DNA of 64,000 nt. It comes from Streptomyces erythrochromogenes (lineage in GTDB: Bacteria; Actinomycetota; Actinomycetes; Streptomycetales; Streptomycetaceae). Both the position numbers and the translations under genes were made by a program. The stretch lies in NCBI RefSeq assembly GCF_036170895.1, contig NZ_CP108036.1, positions 1,364,001 to 1,428,000 on the forward strand, read 5' to 3'. Shown here one piece after another: positions 36,142 through 44,838 of this stretch. The notes under the pieces are model-generated. The model did no database searches and was not told the DNA's origin. It saw only the letters and a list, made by a program, of their open reading frames with translations. Each line of letters opens with the position of its first letter. Within the stretch, counting starts at the first letter, position 1.

Positions 36142-37830
36142 GTGCCGCCTCGCCTGCGCGCAACGCTCCCCTGTCTGACCGCGGCCGCCCTGTTCGCCCT
36201 CGCGCTCTCCCCCGCCCCGGTGGCGGCGGAGCCCCGGGCGACCTCGGACACCCCGCTCGCGCTCACCCCTCCCATGGGCTGGAACAACTGGGCGCACTAC
36301 ATGTGCGACATCGACGAGGCCAAGGTGGTCGCCAACGCCGACGCGCTCGTCTCGACGGGGCTCGCGGCCAAGGGCTACGACACGGTGACCGTCGACGACT
36401 GCTGGATGACCAAGAGCCGCGACGCGCAGGGGAACCTGGTGGTCGACACCGCCAGGTTCCCGCACGGCATGGCCTGGCTCGGCGAGTACCTGCACGCCAA
36501 GGGCCTGAAGTTCGGCATCTACCAGGACGCCGGCTCCCTCACCTGCGAGAAGTACCCGGGGAGCGGGGCCCCCCAGGGCGGCGGGGCCGACCACTACGCC
36601 CGGGACGCACGGCAGTTCGCCTCCTGGAAGGTGGACTACGTCAAGATGGACGGCTGCAACCTGTGGGTGCCGGAGGGCCGCACGAAGGAGCAGGCCTACC
36701 GGGACGCCTACAACGCCGTCGCGAAAGCCCTGCGCGAGAGCGGCCGGGACATGGTCCTGTCCGCCTCCGCGCCCGCCTACTTCCAGCAGGGCGAGTGGGG
36801 CGGCTCCGACTGGCACCGGGTGCTCGGCTGGGTCGGCGAGACCGGCCAGCTGTGGCGCGAGGGCAAGGACATCAAGGTCTACAACCCGGCCGCGCCCGCC
36901 ACCTCCCGGTGGAGTTCGGTCCTGGGCAATTACGGATACAACCGCTGGCTCGGCCGCTATGCCGGCCCCGGCAACTGGAACGACCCCGACTTCCTGCTCG
37001 CGGGCGCCCCCGGCCTCACGGCCGCCGAGAGCCGCAGCCAGGTCGCCCTCTGGGCCATGATGGCGGCCCCCTTCATCCTGTCCTCCGAGGTCTCGAAGCT
37101 GACCCCGGCGGGGCTCGCCGCCCTCGGCAACACCCGGATGATCGCGCTGGACCAGGACCCGATGGGCCGTCAGGGCTCCGTGGTCTCCTCCAACGCCACC
37201 TTCGAGATCCTGGTCCGTCCCCTCGCGAACGGCGACCGGGCGGTGGCCGTGCTCAACCGCTCGGCGAACACCCGTGACATCCGGGTCCCGCTCGACGAGA
37301 TCGGCCTGACCGAGTGCACGGCCGACGCCCAGGACCTGTGGAGCGGTGCGCGCTCCGAGGTCTCCGACGCGCTGACCGGCAAGCTGGCCGGCCACGACAC
37401 CGCCGTGTGGCGGCTCAGCCCGCGCGGCTGCGCCGAGGCCGTGCCGACCGGGCAGATCGTCGGTGACGGCGCCCGCTGCGCGGACGGGGCGAACACCAGC
37501 GGTGTCGGCGCGGTCGTGATGGCGGCCTGCACCGGAGCCCCCGACCAGCGGTGGTTCCTGGACGACGACGCCCGCCTGCGGCTCGCCGGCGAATGCCTGT
37601 CGGCGGGCGAGAACGGCTCCGTGGAGCTGGCCGACTGCGCGCCGCGGGGCAGCGGGCAGCCCGGCCAGAGCTGGTCCCACCGCCGGGACGGAGCCCTGGT
37701 CGAGGAGGTCAGCGGCCTGTGCCTGACCGCGCCCGCCGCGGCCGCCACGCCCGACGCCCCCGCCGAGCGGCTGCGGCTGACCCCCTGCGGCGACCACCGG
37801 GTCGACCAGGCCTGGTCCCTGCCGGTCTGA
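36142..37830 (+). CDS. Secreted alpha-galactosidase, GH27, with C-terminal ricin-type lectin domain
   Basis: A 562-residue exported enzyme starting at GTG 36142 after AAGGAG. The signal peptide ends near PAPVAAEPRA. The GH27 barrel starts LALTPPMGWNNWAHYMC; the nucleophile is Asp170 in VDYVKMDGCN, and the acid/base Asp lies in the GPGNWNDPDFLLAG region. The last ~130 residues form a beta-trefoil with QRWFLDDDARLRLAGECLS and QSWSHRRDGAL, a CBM13-like sugar-binding domain. It removes terminal alpha-galactose from extracellular glycans. The stop is 15 bp before the GH89 gene. Confidence 0.92.
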   Translation: MPPRLRATLPCLTAAALFALALSPAPVAAEPRATSDTPLALTPPMGWNNWAHYMCDIDEAKVVANADALVSTGLAAKGYDTVTVDDCWMTKSRDAQGNLVVDTARFPHGMAWLGEYLHAKGLKFGIYQDAGSLTCEKYPGSGAPQGGGADHYARDARQFASWKVDYVKMDGCNLWVPEGRTKEQAYRDAYNAVAKALRESGRDMVLSASAPAYFQQGEWGGSDWHRVLGWVGETGQLWREGKDIKVYNPAAPATSRWSSVLGNYGYNRWLGRYAGPGNWNDPDFLLAGAPGLTAAESRSQVALWAMMAAPFILSSEVSKLTPAGLAALGNTRMIALDQDPMGRQGSVVSSNATFEILVRPLANGDRAVAVLNRSANTRDIRVPLDEIGLTECTADAQDLWSGARSEVSDALTGKLAGHDTAVWRLSPRGCAEAVPTGQIVGDGARCADGANTSGVGAVVMAACTGAPDQRWFLDDDARLRLAGECLSAGENGSVELADCAPRGSGQPGQSWSHRRDGALVEEVSGLCLTAPAAAATPDAPAERLRLTPCGDHRVDQAWSLPV

Positions 37831-37845
37831 GGCCCGGGCGAAGGC

Positions 37846-40161
37846 ATGAGCAACGCGAACCCGAAACCGCAGCCGGACCCGATGCCACGACGCGGACGCC
37901 GGCTGCCCGCCACCCGCCCGGTCGCCCTCGCCGCGCTCCCCGCGGCGCTGCTGGCCGTGATCTGCGCGGGGGTGCCCGCACGTGCCGACGTACGGGCGGA
38001 CCCGCGGCCCGCGGTACGGGCCGGTGCGCCCGCGCAGGCGCGGCGGGCCGCGACCTTCGACACCGCCCCCGCCCGGGCCGCCCTGCAGCGGCTGCTCCCG
38101 CGGCACGCACGGCAGTTCACCCTGGTGCCCGACCCGGCCGCCGGACCCGACACCTTCACCGTGTCCGGGACCGCCGGGGCGATCACCGTGCGCGGCAGCA
38201 CCGGAGCCACCCTGCTCACGGGCGTCGGCTGGTACCTCCAGCACGTCGCCGGGGCCGACATCGGCTGGCCCGGCGAGAGCATCGGCATGCTGCCCGCCCG
38301 GCTGCCGGCCGTACCGTCAGCGGTCACCCGCGCCGCACAGGTCCCGCACCGGTACGCCCTCAACGACACCGACGACGGGTACTCGGGCCCGTACCGCACC
38401 TTCGAAGAGCACCAGCGGCAGATCGACCTGCTCGCCCTGCACGGCATCAACGAGGTGTTCGTGCAGGCCGGGGCGGAGTACCCGTACTACCGGGCGCTCC
38501 AGGGGTTCGGGTACTCCGCCGAGGAGCTGCGCCAGTGGGTCCCCGGCCCCGGCCACCAGAGCTGGTGGCTGCTGCAGAACCTGAGCGGCTTCGGCGGCCC
38601 CGTCTCCGAGCGGCTGATGCGCGAACGCGCGGAGCTCGGCGGCCGGATCGCGGAGCAGTTGCGCGGGCTCGGCATGACGCCGGTGCTGCCCGGCTACTTC
38701 GGCACCGTGCCGCCCGGCTTCGCCGCCCGCAACGCCGGGGCGGCCACGGTCGCGCAGGGCGACTGGGCGGGCTTCGACCGCCCGGACTGGCTGGATCCCT
38801 CCTCGCCGGTCTTCGCGAAGCTGGCCGCCGCCTACTACGCGCAACAGCGCGCGGTGTTCGGGGACAGCGCGATGTACCGGATGAGCCCGCTGCACGAGGG
38901 CGGCCAGACCGGCTCCGTCGACGTCGGCGCGGCGGCGGGCGCCATCCAGGACGCCCTGCACGCAGCCCACCCCGGTGCGCTGTGGGCCGTACTGGGCTGG
39001 CAGGACGATCCGACCGCGGAGCTGCTGGCCGGGGTGGACACCTCGAAGCTGCTGATCCTGGACGGGCTGTCCGACCGCTACAACCGGCTGGACCGCGAGC
39101 AGCGCTGGGGCGGCGCCCCGTATGCGATGGGCACCATCTACAACTTCGGCGGACACACCACGATCGGCGCCAACACCTCGGTGTGGCTGGAGCGCTTCGG
39201 TCCCTGGCGCGCCAAGAGCAACAGCGCGCTGACGGGCATCGCCTACCTGCCGGAGGCCACCGGGACCAACCCGGCGGCCTTCGACCTCTTCACCGACCTC
39301 GCCTGGGATCCCGGGCCGGTCGACCAGCGCGCGTGGTTCGCCGGTTTCGCGGCCCGCCGCTACGGCCGGCCCGACGCCGAGGCCGCCGCCGCCTGGGAGG
39401 AGCTCCGCAAGGGCCCGTACAGCACCTCCTCGGGGCTGTGGTCGGAGTCGCAGGACAGCCTGTTCAGCGCCCGGCCGAGCCTGTCCTCGACGGGGGCGGC
39501 GTACTGGAGCCCCAAGTCGATGCGCTATCCCGCCGGTTCGGTGCGCCGGGCGCTGGACCACCTCCTGAGGGTGGATCCGGCGCTGCGCGGATCCAGCGCC
39601 TACCGCTTCGACCTCGTGGACACCGCCCGGCAGGCCCTCGCCAACCACTCGCGGGTACTGCTGCCGAAGATCAAGGCGGCCTACGAGGCCGAGGACCTGA
39701 CCCGCTTCCGCGTGCTGACGGCCGAATGGCAGGATGGGATGCGGCTGTTGGACCAGGTGACCGGATCCGACCCGAACCTCCTCCTCGGGACGTGGCTCTC
39801 CCGGGCCCGCTCCTGGGGCGCCGACCGGGCCGAGCAGGACCGGTACGAGTACGACGCCCGCTCCCTGCTGAGCGTGTGGGGCCGGCGCAGCACCAGCGAG
39901 GGCGGGTTCCTGCACGACTACGCGAACCGCGAATGGAGCGGCCTGATCTCGGAATTGTACGCCCCGCGCTGGGCGGCCTACTTCGCGACGCTGGACGAGG
40001 CACTGGTCGCCAAGGCCGCACCGCGGGAGATCGACTGGCACGCCTTCGAGGAGGAGTGGGCCGGGCGGACCACCCGGCACCCGGACCGGCCGAACGGGGA
40101 CCCGTACCGGCTGGCCGTCGCCGTCGCGGCGGCCCTCCCCCCGGCGGCGGCCACCGGCTGA
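37846..40161 (+). CDS. Secreted alpha-N-acetylglucosaminidase (GH89, NAGLU-like)
   Basis: A 771-residue enzyme with the three-part NAGLU layout: a small N-terminal alpha/beta domain, a TIM barrel (about 150-480) and a helical C-terminal domain. Probable catalytic residues are Glu351 in MSPLHEGGQTG (acid/base) and Glu470 in AYLPEATGTNPAAFD (nucleophile), by analogy with human NAGLU Glu316 and Glu446. The signal peptide begins at Met13 (PRRGRRLPATRP, then a hydrophobic run ending VPARA); ATG 37882 is an alternative start. It removes terminal alpha-linked GlcNAc from mucin- or heparan-type glycans. Co-transcribed with the alpha-galactosidase. Confidence 0.9.
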   Translation: MSNANPKPQPDPMPRRGRRLPATRPVALAALPAALLAVICAGVPARADVRADPRPAVRAGAPAQARRAATFDTAPARAALQRLLPRHARQFTLVPDPAAGPDTFTVSGTAGAITVRGSTGATLLTGVGWYLQHVAGADIGWPGESIGMLPARLPAVPSAVTRAAQVPHRYALNDTDDGYSGPYRTFEEHQRQIDLLALHGINEVFVQAGAEYPYYRALQGFGYSAEELRQWVPGPGHQSWWLLQNLSGFGGPVSERLMRERAELGGRIAEQLRGLGMTPVLPGYFGTVPPGFAARNAGAATVAQGDWAGFDRPDWLDPSSPVFAKLAAAYYAQQRAVFGDSAMYRMSPLHEGGQTGSVDVGAAAGAIQDALHAAHPGALWAVLGWQDDPTAELLAGVDTSKLLILDGLSDRYNRLDREQRWGGAPYAMGTIYNFGGHTTIGANTSVWLERFGPWRAKSNSALTGIAYLPEATGTNPAAFDLFTDLAWDPGPVDQRAWFAGFAARRYGRPDAEAAAAWEELRKGPYSTSSGLWSESQDSLFSARPSLSSTGAAYWSPKSMRYPAGSVRRALDHLLRVDPALRGSSAYRFDLVDTARQALANHSRVLLPKIKAAYEAEDLTRFRVLTAEWQDGMRLLDQVTGSDPNLLLGTWLSRARSWGADRAEQDRYEYDARSLLSVWGRRSTSEGGFLHDYANREWSGLISELYAPRWAAYFATLDEALVAKAAPREIDWHAFEEEWAGRTTRHPDRPNGDPYRLAVAVAAALPPAAATG

Positions 40162-40315
40162 CCAGGACGCGGCCTACACCAGCTGCAGCGGCTGCGACCG
40201 CCCGATGCCCGGATGATCACCCGCCAGGAGGAAAGTCGGCGCTCGTGCGGGGGAGATCGCGGGCTGCGGTTCGCCGCGCGGGGACGGCACTCGATTGACT
40301 GGCCCGGAGAAGACC

Positions 40316-40351
40316 AGGGGCGGCCGCCGGAGCGATCCGGTGGCCGCCCCT
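40316..40351 (+). terminator. Hairpin terminator after GH89 gene
   Basis: A 16-bp stem (40316-40331 with 40336-40351, one G·T pair) has a GCGA loop and is followed by TCC. It lies 45 bp before the next operon's start and separates it from the glycosidase operon. Confidence 0.75.
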
Positions 40352-40394
40352 TCCGATGCCACGAAGCGCGACGCGAGCAGGAGTGCACCCGAGC

Positions 40395-40742
40395 ATGTCC
40401 CAGACCGAACACGACCAGTCCGCCTACCGGCGGGAACAGCAACAGCAGCAGGAGCGGCCCGCGGGCGCCGGCTCCGCCGCCGCGTCCCTGGAACTGCTGA
40501 CGCTGCTCGCCGCAGGGGTGGCCGACCTGGCCCTCGACCAGCTGCGGCAGACCGCCGACCGCGCGCAGGACGCGCTGCGCCGCGCCGACCTGCGCGAACT
40601 GCTCACCGACGGGGTGGTGGAGCTGCGCAAGCGCGGCGAACTGGCCACCCGCAGGGCGGGCATGGGCGACGAGAACTACCTGGAGACCATGGCCCGGCGC
40701 GCCGCGGAGCGGACCACCTCCGAGGGCCGCCCCTGTGCATGA
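40395..40742 (+). CDS. Small Gln-rich helical protein leading the isoprenoid operon
   Basis: A 115-residue protein of unknown family. The first ~28 residues are polar and Gln-rich (YRREQQQQQERPAGAG). Residues 30-110 are strongly helix-forming, with an amphipathic Leu/Ala pattern (LELLTLLAAGVADLALDQLR), then Arg/Asp/Glu-rich helices (TADRAQDALRRADLRELLTD). This suggests a coiled-coil or membrane-surface protein. ATG 40395 has GCAGGAG 10 nt upstream. Its stop overlaps the start of the polyprenyl synthase gene by 8 nt, so it is translationally linked and may be an accessory or scaffold subunit. Confidence 0.65.
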   Translation: MSQTEHDQSAYRREQQQQQERPAGAGSAAASLELLTLLAAGVADLALDQLRQTADRAQDALRRADLRELLTDGVVELRKRGELATRRAGMGDENYLETMARRAAERTTSEGRPCA

Positions 40743-41769
40743 CCACACCGGCTTCAAGGAGCGCATCGACGAGGTGCTCGTCCGGCTGGCCGACGACGAG
40801 GAGCGGGCCCTGCTCGGGCTGCACGCCGAACTCACGCCGCTTTCGGAGCAGTTACGCCGTTCACTGGCGCAGGGCAAGCGCATCCGGGCCGCGTTCCTGT
40901 ACTGGGGGTGGCGGGCGGCGGGCCAGCCGGACTGCGAAGGGGTGATCCGGGCCGCGGCCGCCATGGAGCTCGTCCACGCGGCCGCCTGCACCCACGACGA
41001 CATCATCGACGACAGCCGGATGCGGCACGGGCAGCTCACCGCGCACGCCGCCTTCGCCGCCAACGGGCAGCGCTCCACCGCCCTCGCGATGATCCTCGGC
41101 GACCTGCTGATGGGGTACGCCGGGCACGTCTTCACCTCCTGCGGGCTGCCCGGCGCGTACCTGGCCCGGACCGTCCCCCTCTGGTCCACGCTGCTCCGCG
41201 AGACGATGGCGGGCGAGTTCCTGGAGGTGCTGCGCACCGAGGCGAGAGCGGACCGGGAACCGCTGGTGGCGGAGTCCCTGGAGGTCGCCCGCTTCAAGAC
41301 GGCCAAGTACACGGTGGAGCGGCCCCTGCACCTCGGCGCCACCCTCGGCGGCGGCTCCGGCGCCCTGCTGGACGCCTTCTCGGGCTACGGCCTCCCGCTC
41401 GGCGAGGCCTTCCAGCTGCGCGACGACCTGCTGGGGACGTTCGGCGACCCGGCACGGACCGGCAAGTCGAACCTGGACGACCTGCGGGACGCCAAACCCA
41501 CGGCCCTGCTCGCCCTGACCGTGGCGGCGGCCGGACCCGACGACCGCCGGCTGCTCGCGAAGCTGGTCGGCAACCCCGAGCTGTGCGAGGAAGAGGCCTC
41601 GTCGGTGCGCGAGCTGATGGAGCGGTGCGGGGCCAGACAGCGGGTGGAGGACATGATCCGCGAGCGCATCGGCCGGGCCGAGGCCGCGCTGGACCTCGCC
41701 CCGATGCCTGCGGAGGCCCGGTCCGCGCTGAAGGGGCTGGCCGCGACCGCCGCCGACCGCTCCCTGTAG
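40735..41769 (+). CDS. Polyprenyl diphosphate synthase (isoprenyl synthetase)
   Basis: A 344-residue trans-prenyltransferase. The first Asp-rich motif is ACTHDDIIDDSRMRHG and the second is QLRDDLLGTFGD, both intact for Mg2+ and substrate diphosphate binding. It condenses isopentenyl diphosphate with an allylic primer; chain length (C15-C20 or longer) cannot be fixed by eye. Codon 40 is TTA (40852-40854), so translation should depend on the bldA tRNA and be developmentally controlled. It sits between the small helical protein and the Lcp-like oxygenase in one operon, suggesting its product or a derivative is the oxygenase substrate. Confidence 0.88.
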   Translation: MHDHTGFKERIDEVLVRLADDEERALLGLHAELTPLSEQLRRSLAQGKRIRAAFLYWGWRAAGQPDCEGVIRAAAAMELVHAAACTHDDIIDDSRMRHGQLTAHAAFAANGQRSTALAMILGDLLMGYAGHVFTSCGLPGAYLARTVPLWSTLLRETMAGEFLEVLRTEARADREPLVAESLEVARFKTAKYTVERPLHLGATLGGGSGALLDAFSGYGLPLGEAFQLRDDLLGTFGDPARTGKSNLDDLRDAKPTALLALTVAAAGPDDRRLLAKLVGNPELCEEEASSVRELMERCGARQRVEDMIRERIGRAEAALDLAPMPAEARSALKGLAATAADRSL

Positions 41770-41832
41770 CCGATCGGCGAACAAGCCCCGCCTGCCGCCC
41801 CGCACCCGAAGAAGACGACAAGGACGACCGAC

Positions 41833-43020
41833 GTGAACGCCAACGCAACCAAGACCGCCCCGGCGCGCCCCCGTTACGACCACGCCGCCCTCGACGCCCT
41901 GAGCACCCAGGGCGATCCGCTCGCCGACGAGACCGTCGCCGAGATGTTCCGCCGCGAGGAGGTCGGCGACCTCAACACCCTCATGCGGTTCTTCACCACC
42001 GCCGGCGACAAGCTCCCCGAGCAGCTCCCGAATTCCGCGCGCGCCTACTTCGAGGCGACCGCCATGCCCCCGAGCTGGGTGGACTGGGACGTGATGGAGC
42101 AGGCCAGGCTGTTCTTCATGGACAACGCGGCCCACATCAACACCGGCCTGTCCTTCGCGGCCATGCCCGCGACCTACGCCGTCCCCCGGCTCTCCCGGCT
42201 GCTGGCCTCGACGCACTCGATGGCGTACCCCTCGCGCCGGATGGCCAACACCGGGCAGTTCGTCACCTACCTCATGCAGACCAACTCCTTCGCGGAGGGC
42301 AGCAAGTTCATCCCCGCCGCACAGAAGGTGCGGCTGCTGCACGCGGCGGTCCGCCACCACCTGCGCCACGGCGGCCACTGGGACGTCGAGAAGGACGGGG
42401 TGCCCATCTGCCAGGAGGACATGATCGGGGGGCAGATCTGCTTCTCGCTGCTGGTCCTCGACGCCATGCACCGGCTCGGCATCCACATGAGCGAGGACGG
42501 CGCCGAGGCCTACTTCTACGCCTGGCGGGTCGTGGGCGCCATGCTCGGCTGCGACATGTCGACGGTGCCGGAGACCCTCACCGAGGCCCGCGACTACTGC
42601 GACCTCTACCTCCTGCGCAACCTCGGCCCGTCGCCCGAGGGGGTCCGCCTCAACGCCCAGCTGATGCGCATGTACGAGGACGTGGTCCCGGGCACCTTCT
42701 TCGACCCGATGGTCCCCGCCACCGTCCGGTTCCTCGTCGGCGACACCATCGGCGACTGGCTGGAGATCCCGCGCACCGCCTGGGACACGGCGGCCAAGGC
42801 GGTGCCGGTGTTCCTCGGGCTGCTGGAGACCATCGAGGACAGCAGCCCGTACGCGGAGTGGGCGCTCGACAAGGCCGGCTCGCTGCTCTCCGGCTTCGAG
42901 CTGGCCTCCCTGACCCGGGGCCGGGTCATGCACCACGCCATCCCCGCGGAGCTGAAGGGCGACTACGGGGTGAAGGCGCCGCGCACCGGGCGCTGGGTGC
43001 CGCCGGCGCCCGTGCACTGA
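41833..43020 (+). CDS. MpaB/latex-clearing-protein-like oxygenase (DUF2236)
   Basis: A 395-residue protein of the ER-bound oxygenase MpaB/Lcp family. Lcp rubber oxygenases bind heme b and use Arg164, Thr168 and His198 (Streptomyces K30 numbering). Here RRMANTGQF gives Arg136 and Thr140, and VRLLHAAVRHH gives His170, exactly the same 4- and 30-residue spacing. Unlike secreted Lcp there is no Tat or Sec signal (the N-terminus is polar: MNANATKTAPARPRYDH), so it is probably cytosolic. Members cleave C=C bonds in isoprenoids (rubber, or the farnesyl chain of a mycophenolic acid precursor). GTG 41833 follows AAGGA. The neighbouring polyprenyl synthase fits an intracellular isoprenoid substrate. 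Confidence 0.8.
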   Translation: MNANATKTAPARPRYDHAALDALSTQGDPLADETVAEMFRREEVGDLNTLMRFFTTAGDKLPEQLPNSARAYFEATAMPPSWVDWDVMEQARLFFMDNAAHINTGLSFAAMPATYAVPRLSRLLASTHSMAYPSRRMANTGQFVTYLMQTNSFAEGSKFIPAAQKVRLLHAAVRHHLRHGGHWDVEKDGVPICQEDMIGGQICFSLLVLDAMHRLGIHMSEDGAEAYFYAWRVVGAMLGCDMSTVPETLTEARDYCDLYLLRNLGPSPEGVRLNAQLMRMYEDVVPGTFFDPMVPATVRFLVGDTIGDWLEIPRTAWDTAAKAVPVFLGLLETIEDSSPYAEWALDKAGSLLSGFELASLTRGRVMHHAIPAELKGDYGVKAPRTGRWVPPAPVH

Positions 43021-43081
43021 CGTCCCTCCGCTCCCCCGTGGCGACGACGCGCCGCGCCGGGGCCCGGGGCAGACTGGCGGT

Positions 43082-44671
43082 GTGAGGGCAGACCGAGGCG
43101 GTTCCGGGAGGCCGCGGCGAGCGGTGGGCACCGCCTGCGGCGTCGTCGCCGCGTTCGCCGGCCTCGCGGTGGCGGAGCTGGTCGCGGCGGCGGTCCGGCC
43201 CGAGGCCTCCCCGGTGACCGCAGTCGGCGGGGCCGCCGTCGACCTGACGCCCACGGCAGTCAGGGAGTGGGCCATCGCCCTGTTCGGCACCGCCGACAAG
43301 GCGGTGCTGACGCTCGGCATCGTCGCCGTCCTCGCCGCGGTCGCGGCCGCGGCCGGGCTGCTCGCGGTACGCAGCCTGCCCGCCGGGATCGCGGTCGCGG
43401 GCGGTTTCGGGCTGCTGGGGGCTGCGGCCGCGCTCAGCCGGCCGGAAGCCGCCTGGCAGGACGCGCTGCCCTCGCTCGCCGGCGGACTGGCGGCGGCCGG
43501 TGTGCTGTGGCTGCTGGTCACCGCGGCCGCGCGGCCCCGGCCGGCGGGGGCCCCGACCGGCGGCGCCTGGGCGATGGACCGGCGCGGCTTCGGCCGGCTG
43601 GTCGTCGGCGTCTTGGCGGTGTCTTCCGCGGCCGGTCTCGCCGGGCGGCGCCTGGGCGCCCACGGCTCCGCCGGGGCGACCGCCTCCAGGGCCCGCCTCG
43701 TCCTCCCGCGGCCCGCCGTGCCCGCACCGCCGGTGCCGGCCGGCGCGGACCTGCGGGTGCCTGGCCTCGGCCCCTTCCTCACCCCCGCCCCGGACTTCTA
43801 CCGGGTGGACACCGCGCTGGTCGTGCCCCGCGTGGACGCCGACACCTGGCGGCTGCGCATCCACGGCGAGGGGGTCTCGCGTCCCCTCACCCTCGACCTT
43901 CGGGAGCTGCTGGCCCGCCCCCTGGTCGAGCACGACATCACCCTCACCTGCGTGTCGAACGAGGTCGGGGGTCCGTACGCGGGCAACGCCCGATGGCTCG
44001 GCGTGCGCCTCGCGGACCTGCTCCGCGAAGCCGGGGTGCGGCCCCCCTCCCGCGGCGGCCCGGCCGACCAGCTCGTGGCCCGTTCCGTCGACGGAATGAC
44101 ACTGGGCACGCCCGTCGAGACGGTCATGGACGGCCGGGCGGCGCTGCTGGCCGTGGGGATGAACGGCGAGCCGCTGCCCTTCGCGCACGGCTTCCCCGTC
44201 CGGATGGTCGTACCGGGCCTGTACGGGTACGTCTCCGCCTGCAAATGGCTGAGCGAGCTGCGGCTGACCACCTTCGCCGCGTACGACGCGTACTGGGTGC
44301 GCAGGTCCTGGGCGCAGCAGGCCCCCGTGAAGACCCAGTCGAGGATCGACACCCCGCGCCCGTACGCGGCCCTGCGACCGGGCCGGGTGGCGGTGGCGGG
44401 GGTGGCCTGGGCGCAGCACCGGGGGATCCGGCGGGTCGAGGTACGGGTGGACGGCGGCCCCTGGCAGGAGGCGAGGCTCGGGGCGGCGGACGGCGTGGAC
44501 ACGTGGCGGCAGTGGGTGTGGCCGTGGGAGGCGACGGCCGGGCTGCACACGCTGGAGGTCCGGGCGACGGACGGGACGGGCGCCGTCCAGACCGGGGTCC
44601 GCGGCGGAACCGTGCCGGACGGGGCGACCGGATGGCACGCGGTGGACGTCCGCGTCCGGGCCCCGGGCTGA
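43082..44671 (+). CDS. Membrane-anchored molybdopterin oxidoreductase (sulfite oxidase family)
   Basis: A 529-residue protein. About five transmembrane helices occupy residues 1-190 (for example GTACGVVAAFAGLAVAELVA and AVLTLGIVAVLAAVAAAAGL). The rest is an oxidoreductase molybdopterin-binding domain, with the Moco Cys in HDITLTCVSNEVGG and the substrate-side PFAHGFPVRMVVPGLYGY, then a Mo-co dimerisation domain (RRVEVRVDGGPWQEARLG) to the end. The active site should face outward. The substrate is unknown. The GTG start lacks a clear ribosome site. It is co-directional with the isoprenoid genes, 61 bp downstream, and may belong to that operon. Confidence 0.85.
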   Translation: MRADRGGSGRPRRAVGTACGVVAAFAGLAVAELVAAAVRPEASPVTAVGGAAVDLTPTAVREWAIALFGTADKAVLTLGIVAVLAAVAAAAGLLAVRSLPAGIAVAGGFGLLGAAAALSRPEAAWQDALPSLAGGLAAAGVLWLLVTAAARPRPAGAPTGGAWAMDRRGFGRLVVGVLAVSSAAGLAGRRLGAHGSAGATASRARLVLPRPAVPAPPVPAGADLRVPGLGPFLTPAPDFYRVDTALVVPRVDADTWRLRIHGEGVSRPLTLDLRELLARPLVEHDITLTCVSNEVGGPYAGNARWLGVRLADLLREAGVRPPSRGGPADQLVARSVDGMTLGTPVETVMDGRAALLAVGMNGEPLPFAHGFPVRMVVPGLYGYVSACKWLSELRLTTFAAYDAYWVRRSWAQQAPVKTQSRIDTPRPYAALRPGRVAVAGVAWAQHRGIRRVEVRVDGGPWQEARLGAADGVDTWRQWVWPWEATAGLHTLEVRATDGTGAVQTGVRGGTVPDGATGWHAVDVRVRAPG

Positions 44672-44838
44672 TCCCCCGCTCCTGCGCCTGTCGGACCGGC
44701 CGGGAGGCGCCGGTCGGCCGCGTCACCCGTGGAACGGCTCCCGCATGCGACGGGTGGGGCCGCCGGTTAGCCTGCCGGGACGAGGCCTGCGATCGCTTGG
44801 GGGACCTTCGCCTTCGAACCCGCAATGGGAGGCACGCC

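Noticed and set aside
40395..43020. Family 2 encapsulin-linked terpene locus
   Set aside because: A polyprenyl synthase with a disordered partner recalled encapsulin cargo operons, but no encapsulin shell gene is present, and the next gene is an Lcp-like oxygenase.
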